The notes under the pieces: generated by a model
What the model saw: only the letters and a program-made list of their open reading frames with translations
The model's database searches: none
What the model was told of the DNA's origin: nothing
Source of the DNA: a bacterium
GTDB taxonomy: Bacteria > UBA9089 > CG2-30-40-21 > SBAY01
Length of the DNA stretch: 11,159 bases
Reading direction: 5' to 3'
NCBI GenBank assembly: GCA_040757115.1
Contig: JBFLYA010000124.1
Location: 1-11,159 of the forward strand
Made by a program: the position numbers and the translations under genes
Shown: in pieces, positions 7,561 to 11,159 of the stretch
Layout: every line of letters starts with the position of its first letter
Position numbering within the stretch: position 1 is the first letter of the stretch

Positions 7561-9918
7561 TTACCTCCAATCTCCAATTAGTGAAAAGGCGGCCCAATGG
7601 TACGGGTCGGAAGTTTTGTCAGTATTCTTGAATTCAAGAACCGTGTTGCGCCAAGCTATAGCCCGGCTGTTGCCCTTCTTTAGCCAATAATTATAAAAGG
7701 TTGTGGCAAATTGGGAAGTTGTTTGTGCCGAGGTTTGCCAGTTTGTAGATAGAATACTGGTCGCTCCATTTTGTAAGAAAGCCCATTCTAATCCTAAGGG
7801 ATCCCCACCGAAACCCCGCTTTGCAAGGCCACTTACACAAGCCTGGAGGGTTACATGGCTATTGGAGAAGTCTAATTTTAAATCTAAAATTTTTTCAGGA
7901 GACAATATATGTTCTTCTCCTTCACCTTTACCCAAAATTTCCAGGTCTGGTAAATCTTCGTTAGCCGATAATATTAGACCGGCTGATTTAAAGGGATTAG
8001 GATCAATTTTTAATTTACCATCAGGGAATCGTCCGTGTGTTGCAAAATGTAATAACTTATCTTGAAGGTTTGTTACGGATAGTTTTCCTATGTCAGCCTC
8101 CTCGTGGACTAACATTGTGCCTCCTTTCATATGTTTATTCAGCCATTTACCGGCTTCTTTAAAGGCATTAACCTTGGCCTGATTTTCCAAGTCTTGTCGG
8201 GAAGGCACCTCAACATGAATAAAATACTCTGGGATTTGAGCATTTCGTTTAAAAATTTGGTCTAAAGAATGCGCTCCCGGAATACGGGAAAGAGAAAAGA
8301 GTTCTACTAATGGCCTGCCATTCACTTCCATATAATGAAATGGGATAATCAGTAGTGCATCATGGGGTGAATAACATAAATGTTCGCCTTCCTTAATCTG
8401 TCCTTCATCCAATAACGGACCAATAAACTCAATGAGTCGGCTTAACTGTTGGGGAACATCATTAGGAATTCTGGGCCCAAAAGGATTAGATGGATCCGGT
8501 TTACCCCACAACTCAGGATTACTAATAGAACCCAAATAATTAATACTTTCTTTGGATATAGCAACCTTGGTAGCCTCAATATGTCCTAAAGAGGTTTGCA
8601 TGGCACAAAACATCCAATCATCATCCACGAAAGTTGTTAAATAATGGCTTGAAAGTTCTTTCATCCAGTTAGGAAGTTCATTGAGAGCTTTGGAGAATTC
8701 CCTTTCGGTAGCAGGTTTCCCTGTTTTTTTAGTTTGGATGTCTGCGAGAATTCGGCTTTTACTGGCCTCAATTGCTTCCATGAGTTCTTTATATCGTCCT
8801 AACTTGTAAAACAATGTACAAAGGGAAGCATATAAATATGGATAACGCTCGCTTAAACGAGCCCTTTCAACAGGATCAGCTATTTTACTTCTGGCATTTT
8901 CAATATTTGTCCTTATTCTCTGTAGTTGTTCCACTGCTTGTTCTTCACGATTTGTACGGTTGTAAGCCAGATATAAAGACCAACAAGCCTCATTTTCCGT
9001 ATCAGGAAAATGATGTTCCTTCATCCAATCTCTTCCAAAAATTAAGATGGGTTCTATCTTAGCAATTTCTTCAGGATCATTACCCTTTTCTGGATCAGTA
9101 AATAGATAACTGGCATCAATAATTTTTTGTTTGACGGTTAAAACATTAAGGGCACCCGAAGTTCCAAGAACTTCTGAATCTATGATTACCCCGGCTATAT
9201 CCTTCAAACTTTTATAATACTCCAACGAATCTTCTTGAGTTTCCTCAGTTTCTTTAGCACATCCAAGGGGTCCCAAAACATCTATAAGCTCTTCCCTGCC
9301 AGGACATTTAACTTTACCAAGTAAGTCCGTTCCGCCTCCCTTATGTTGATCAATTCGGTATTTTAGTGCCCGGTATTGAACCTGGGTGAAAGTTGGGAGG
9401 GAAGATTCATCTATTTCGTTCAAATGTTTCTCTGCCTCATCGTATTCTTCCAAGTCTAATTCAGATTCAATCCTCTTGAGTAAAACCATATAGAGGTTAT
9501 CTGTATCACCAATTGATCGGAGCCATTCAATAGGCTCATCAATCAATTTTATGGTGTCCTGGTGCAGTCCTATGTTTTGAAGAGTGGTCATCCAATTCAA
9601 AGCTGCTCGACCTGCAATCATTCTTAAAGTCATTGTGTCACCCTGGTCAGCTTCGTAACCTTCCCGGGCCAATAAGTAACATGATTTTGCTATCCTTTTA
9701 CCCAATTCATAATTTCCTGATAGCAGACAACCATGAGCCAGGAAATCCATAGATTGGGGGACCATTTCCGGAATGGAACTTTGTGCGGATTGTAAGGCTT
9801 CTTCCTTGAAAGGCATTGATGGACAGTCCTCTACAAATTCGATTCTTTCATTTTGATTGCCTTTCTTAAAAATTTCAAGAATCTCATTAACAGATAGATT
9901 ATCAATAGAAGAAATCAT
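7561..9918 (-). CDS. CHAT-domain caspase-like protease with helical TPR-like N-terminus
   Basis: This 785-residue protein ends in a CHAT domain (about 510-785), a cysteine peptidase fold related to caspases and separase. The catalytic pair is visible: H628 in LHFATHGRF and C694 in LQACVSG. The following FGGDPLGLEWAFLQNGA, FYNYW and the C-terminal DPYHWAAFSLIGDWR are typical of the domain. The cysteine context differs from the common LSAC(E/Q)T form. Residues 1-500 are helical, with TPR-like segments near 65-200 and 310-400 and an ASKSRILAD stretch near 385, as in other TPR-CHAT proteins. No membrane segment or signal peptide is seen, so it should be cytosolic. ATG 9918 has AAAGGAG eight bases upstream. 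TPR-CHAT proteins are known as regulated proteases in immunity, for example Csx29 with type III-E CRISPR; no CRISPR genes are in this window. The coupled membrane protein gene downstream is a plausible partner. Confidence 0.92.
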   Translation of the reverse strand: MISSIDNLSVNEILEIFKKGNQNERIEFVEDCPSMPFKEEALQSAQSSIPEMVPQSMDFLAHGCLLSGNYELGKRIAKSCYLLAREGYEADQGDTMTLRMIAGRAALNWMTTLQNIGLHQDTIKLIDEPIEWLRSIGDTDNLYMVLLKRIESELDLEEYDEAEKHLNEIDESSLPTFTQVQYRALKYRIDQHKGGGTDLLGKVKCPGREELIDVLGPLGCAKETEETQEDSLEYYKSLKDIAGVIIDSEVLGTSGALNVLTVKQKIIDASYLFTDPEKGNDPEEIAKIEPILIFGRDWMKEHHFPDTENEACWSLYLAYNRTNREEQAVEQLQRIRTNIENARSKIADPVERARLSERYPYLYASLCTLFYKLGRYKELMEAIEASKSRILADIQTKKTGKPATEREFSKALNELPNWMKELSSHYLTTFVDDDWMFCAMQTSLGHIEATKVAISKESINYLGSISNPELWGKPDPSNPFGPRIPNDVPQQLSRLIEFIGPLLDEGQIKEGEHLCYSPHDALLIIPFHYMEVNGRPLVELFSLSRIPGAHSLDQIFKRNAQIPEYFIHVEVPSRQDLENQAKVNAFKEAGKWLNKHMKGGTMLVHEEADIGKLSVTNLQDKLLHFATHGRFPDGKLKIDPNPFKSAGLILSANEDLPDLEILGKGEGEEHILSPEKILDLKLDFSNSHVTLQACVSGLAKRGFGGDPLGLEWAFLQNGATSILSTNWQTSAQTTSQFATTFYNYWLKKGNSRAIAWRNTVLEFKNTDKTSDPYHWAAFSLIGDWR
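7564..7568 (-). promoter_or_regulatory. Ribosome binding site of the small membrane protein gene, inside the CHAT gene end
   Basis: GGAGG, read on the minus strand, comprises the last coding bases of the CHAT gene just before its TAA and sits five bases before ATG 7558. It decides the start and indicates translational coupling. Confidence 0.75.
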
Positions 9919-9926
9919 ACGAATTG

Positions 9927-9933
9927 CTCCTTT
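9927..9933 (-). promoter_or_regulatory. Ribosome binding site of the CHAT gene
   Basis: AAAGGAG on the minus strand, eight bases before ATG 9918. It is a strong match and confirms the start. Confidence 0.75.
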
Positions 9934-9964
9934 CTTTTTCTAACAATAAAATAAACAGTGAGCG

Positions 9965-9993
9965 ATAGTAAATCCGCTTCATTGGTTAGGCAA
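9965..9993 (-). promoter_or_regulatory. Candidate sigma70 promoter for the CHAT gene
   Basis: On the minus strand TTGCCT (9988-9993) is followed after 17 bases by TACTAT (9965-9970). Each hexamer matches four of six consensus bases. It would give a leader of about 40 bases. The match is moderate, and in AT-rich DNA such pairs arise by chance. Confidence 0.3.
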
Positions 9994-10013
9994 AAGATTC
10001 ACTCCACAAATGT

Positions 10014-10220
10014 TTTTCTCATTTCTTCCAGCTTGCCAAACTATCTCATTTCAGTAAGCTTACCAAGAAATATTTAGCTTTTAAGGTTTGACCATAGCTC
10101 TGCTCCTGACTCTGCCGATAGTACTTTCCCGGCGATGTAATAAATTTTGTTCCCTTTTATATCACCATCTTTTTATCTAAAATGCGTTTGATTGCTCGAG
10201 ATTAACCTTAGCTATGTCCT
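10014..10220 (-). pseudogene. Possible eroded coding sequence upstream of the CHAT gene
   Basis: The 406-base gap 9919-10324 holds no intact gene. On the minus strand, one frame from 10166 to 10077 reads 30 codons beginning GDIKGNKIYYIAG and ends at TAA 10074-10076. The same frame then continues through further stops with LGKLTEMR and GKLEEMR. Just upstream, SRAIKRILDKK lies in another frame and would join if one A were added to a run of five A. No start codon or Shine-Dalgarno site serves it. This pattern suggests a decayed gene, but short open stretches also occur by chance. Confidence 0.22.
10017..10064. repeat. Imperfect 21-bp direct repeat, period 27
   Basis: The 21 bases at 10017-10037 and 10044-10064 agree at 16 positions, beginning TCTCATTTC and sharing AGCTT. 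The period of 27 is a multiple of three, which fits a former coding repeat (GKLxEMR on the minus strand). Confidence 0.4.
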
Positions 10221-10280
10221 GGAGACCTTATGGGCATCGAATTCTTAATGCGTTAGATAGTGTATTCATACAAGGTGTCC

Positions 10281-10309
10281 TAACTCCTGCCTGAGTTACT
10301 TGTTCTCAG
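10281..10309. repeat. Two overlapping, mutually exclusive hairpins after the small membrane gene
   Basis: TAACTC (10281-10286) pairs with GAGTTA (10293-10298) across six bases. CTGAG (10291-10295) pairs with CTCAG (10305-10309) across nine bases. They share bases, so only one can form. They begin just past the stop codon of the gene ending at 10325 but lack a T run, so a terminator role is doubtful. Confidence 0.3.
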
Positions 10310-10324
10310 CAAGAAGGTCAAGGG

Positions 10325-10671
10325 TTAATATGAAGGGGGTGTCCAGTCAATGCCCGCATCAGCCGCCATACCCATTAAATCGCCAACGCGACTCTCATAG
10401 CGTTGACGTGCAAGATCATCCAATTGGTGCATTTGTGTTTGGGCTTGCATGAGCATCTGCGCAATTTGAGCTTGTTGTTGGGGATTCAATTGGCTATTGT
10501 TTCCTTGAGGGATATGAGTCAACATTCCCTCAATTTGGGACAACATCTGATTGAAGTTTCTCTCTGCGTGCCGTACAGCCACTTTTGCCAGCCATACAAA
10601 AGACACGACCCAAATGACCCCCCGGCTACCGATAAAACTGCACCTATGATGAAAATCCAAAGAATATCCAT
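10325..10671 (-). CDS. Small N-terminally anchored membrane protein, frameshifted at a G6 run
   Basis: I do not know this family. GGAGG lies seven bases before ATG 10671, and that frame reads MDILWIFIIGAVLSVAGG, an obvious membrane segment, before running out at TGA 10519-10521 after 50 codons. A different frame is open to TAA 10325-10327. It carries VIWVVSFVWLAKVAVRHAER, a Gln-rich helical part (about 55-95) and the end AGIDWTPPSY. The frames join seamlessly at six G (plus-strand C 10618-10623). One extra G would give a 115-residue protein with a long hydrophobic N-terminus and a soluble helical tail. As written the gene is split. This could be a sequencing or assembly error, a true disruption, phase variation or ribosomal slippage. 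An annotation starting at TTG 10660 would miss the real start. It lies on the same strand as the CHAT gene but 406 bases away, with its own promoters. Confidence 0.75.
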
Positions 10672-10678
10672 CTTTGTA

Positions 10679-10683
10679 CCTCC
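10679..10683 (-). promoter_or_regulatory. Ribosome binding site of the small membrane gene
   Basis: GGAGG on the minus strand, seven bases before ATG 10671. It points to the frame that encodes the N-terminal membrane segment rather than the longer frame, and so reveals the frameshift. Confidence 0.75.
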
Positions 10684-10778
10684 GTAGGGATTAGGGGACG
10701 TTCTTGACTCATAACTGATAGGAAATTGATTTTTTGAGTGTTTTGGGTATTATATCCATTTGTGCCCATTGTGAGGAT

Positions 10779-10807
10779 ATTTTACCACAAATTTTATCCT
10801 TTGTCAA
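10779..10807 (-). promoter_or_regulatory. Strong sigma70 promoter for the small membrane gene
   Basis: On the minus strand a perfect TTGACA (10802-10807) is followed after exactly 17 bases by TAAAAT (10779-10784), five of six consensus bases. Transcription would start near 10772 and give a leader of about 100 bases before ATG 10671. Confidence 0.6.
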
Positions 10808-10904
10808 CAAAAAATTCGGCTCTTTTGAAAAAGATTGACATACTTAATAACTTTTTAGAAAACTGCTCCCTTCTCCTAATATACTCTCCTTCTTCTGTAA
10901 AAAT

Positions 10905-10933
10905 GTAATATCATATTAATTGTATTTTGTCAA
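10905..10933 (-). promoter_or_regulatory. Second, upstream leftward promoter candidate
   Basis: On the minus strand TTGACA (10928-10933), 17 bases, then TATTAC (10905-10910, four of six). It points the same way as the promoter at 10779-10807 and lies about 126 bases farther upstream, suggesting tandem promoters. Confidence 0.4.
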
Positions 10934-10949
10934 GTGTTTTTTTTGAGGG

Positions 10950-10960
10950 TGTTGAAAAAG
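10950..10960 (+). repeat. TGTTGAAAAAG direct repeat, copy 2
   Basis: Exact copy of 7006-7016 in the same orientation, followed by TCGT and TTTTTA. It is preceded by GAGGG and resembles IS-type termini. No transposase is visible nearby in the window. Confidence 0.45.
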
Positions 10961-11101
10961 TCGTTTTTTAGGAAAGGGTAGTTTTTGGAGGGGTGAATTT
11001 TCTAAAAACTGCAAAACTGCCTCCCTCTTTGAATTTAACCTGCAATCGGCAAGTGAGCTAACCAGAATAGCGTTAACCCCTTGATATATCAGTAGTTAAT
11101 C

Positions 11102-11129
11102 TGTTAAAAAATCTGTAGATTTTTTAACA
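11102..11129. repeat. AT-rich perfect hairpin, 12-bp stem and 4-base loop
   Basis: TGTTAAAAAATC (11102-11113) is exactly complementary to GATTTTTTAACA (11118-11129) around the loop TGTA. It has a terminator-like shape on both strands but no GC-rich stem. It could also be an operator, as it sits eight bases before a TTGACA. Confidence 0.5.
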
Positions 11130-11159
11130 AAAATGATTGACATTGGCCTCCTTCTATGC

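Larger units (their letters stand above)
10681..11159. other. Upstream region without a gene
   Basis: No convincing coding frame was seen on either strand. The region holds two leftward promoter candidates, the second copy of TGTTGAAAAAG, a hairpin at 11102-11129 and a 10-bp palindrome TGATATATCA near 11084. A TTGACA at 11137-11142 faces right, but the window ends exactly where its -10 element would lie, so it cannot be judged. Confidence 0.55.

Noticed and set aside
6906-10230. Similar 15-mers beginning GTCCTGG at 6906-6920 and 10216-10230 (13 of 15 identical)
   Set aside because: The flanks do not align, so this is likely chance similarity rather than a dispersed repeat.
10403-10687. Plus-strand frame opposite the small membrane gene
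   Set aside because: It lies antisense to a gene with a strong ribosome binding site and promoter, and its translation shows no family features.
10835-10840. Rightward TTGACA as a promoter
   Set aside because: No acceptable -10 element lies 16-18 bases downstream and no plus-strand gene follows.

Overview
The window is about 11.2 kb of AT-rich bacterial DNA, roughly 40% G+C by eye, from what looks like an uncultured environmental bacterium. No marker gene fixes the phylum. A bacterial-type Mfd, Shine-Dalgarno sites and sigma70-like promoters show it is bacterial. Repeats built on CACGAAG and on CACAGAT/ACACGGAT words are of a kind I associate with metagenome-derived genomes, so I offer no lineage beyond that.

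Layout. (1) Bases 28-6039, plus strand: a two-gene DNA-repair operon. It holds an AddB/RexB-like nuclease with an intact PD-(D/E)XK site and all four iron-sulfur cysteines, followed 33 bases later by mfd, the transcription-repair coupling factor. (2) Bases 6040-7042: about 1 kb without a gene, between converging transcription units. It carries a composite inverted repeat of about 350 bp whose loop contains seventeen copies of a 7-bp tandem repeat, and a perfect 22-bp AT-rich palindrome. (3) Bases 7043-9918, minus strand: a tightly coupled pair. The first gene encodes a 785-residue protein with a helical (TPR-like) N-terminus and a C-terminal CHAT caspase-like protease. The second encodes a 171-residue protein with one membrane segment, starting two bases past the protease stop codon. 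(4) Bases 9919-10324: no intact gene, but traces of an eroded coding sequence. (5) Bases 10325-10671, minus strand: a small membrane protein gene with its own strong promoters and Shine-Dalgarno site, split between two frames at a run of six G. (6) Bases 10681-11159: promoters, an 11-bp word also found at 7006, and an AT-rich hairpin.

The repair genes are housekeeping. The minus-strand block is accessory in character. A caspase-like protease coupled to a small single-pass membrane protein recalls known protease-effector pairs such as caspase-gasdermin or TPR-CHAT with its substrate, although the membrane protein resembles no effector I know. My working idea is that the CHAT protein senses a signal through its helical part and acts on the neighbouring membrane protein. 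This is inference. The frameshift, the decayed sequence and the flanking repeats suggest the block has been gained, lost or rearranged.
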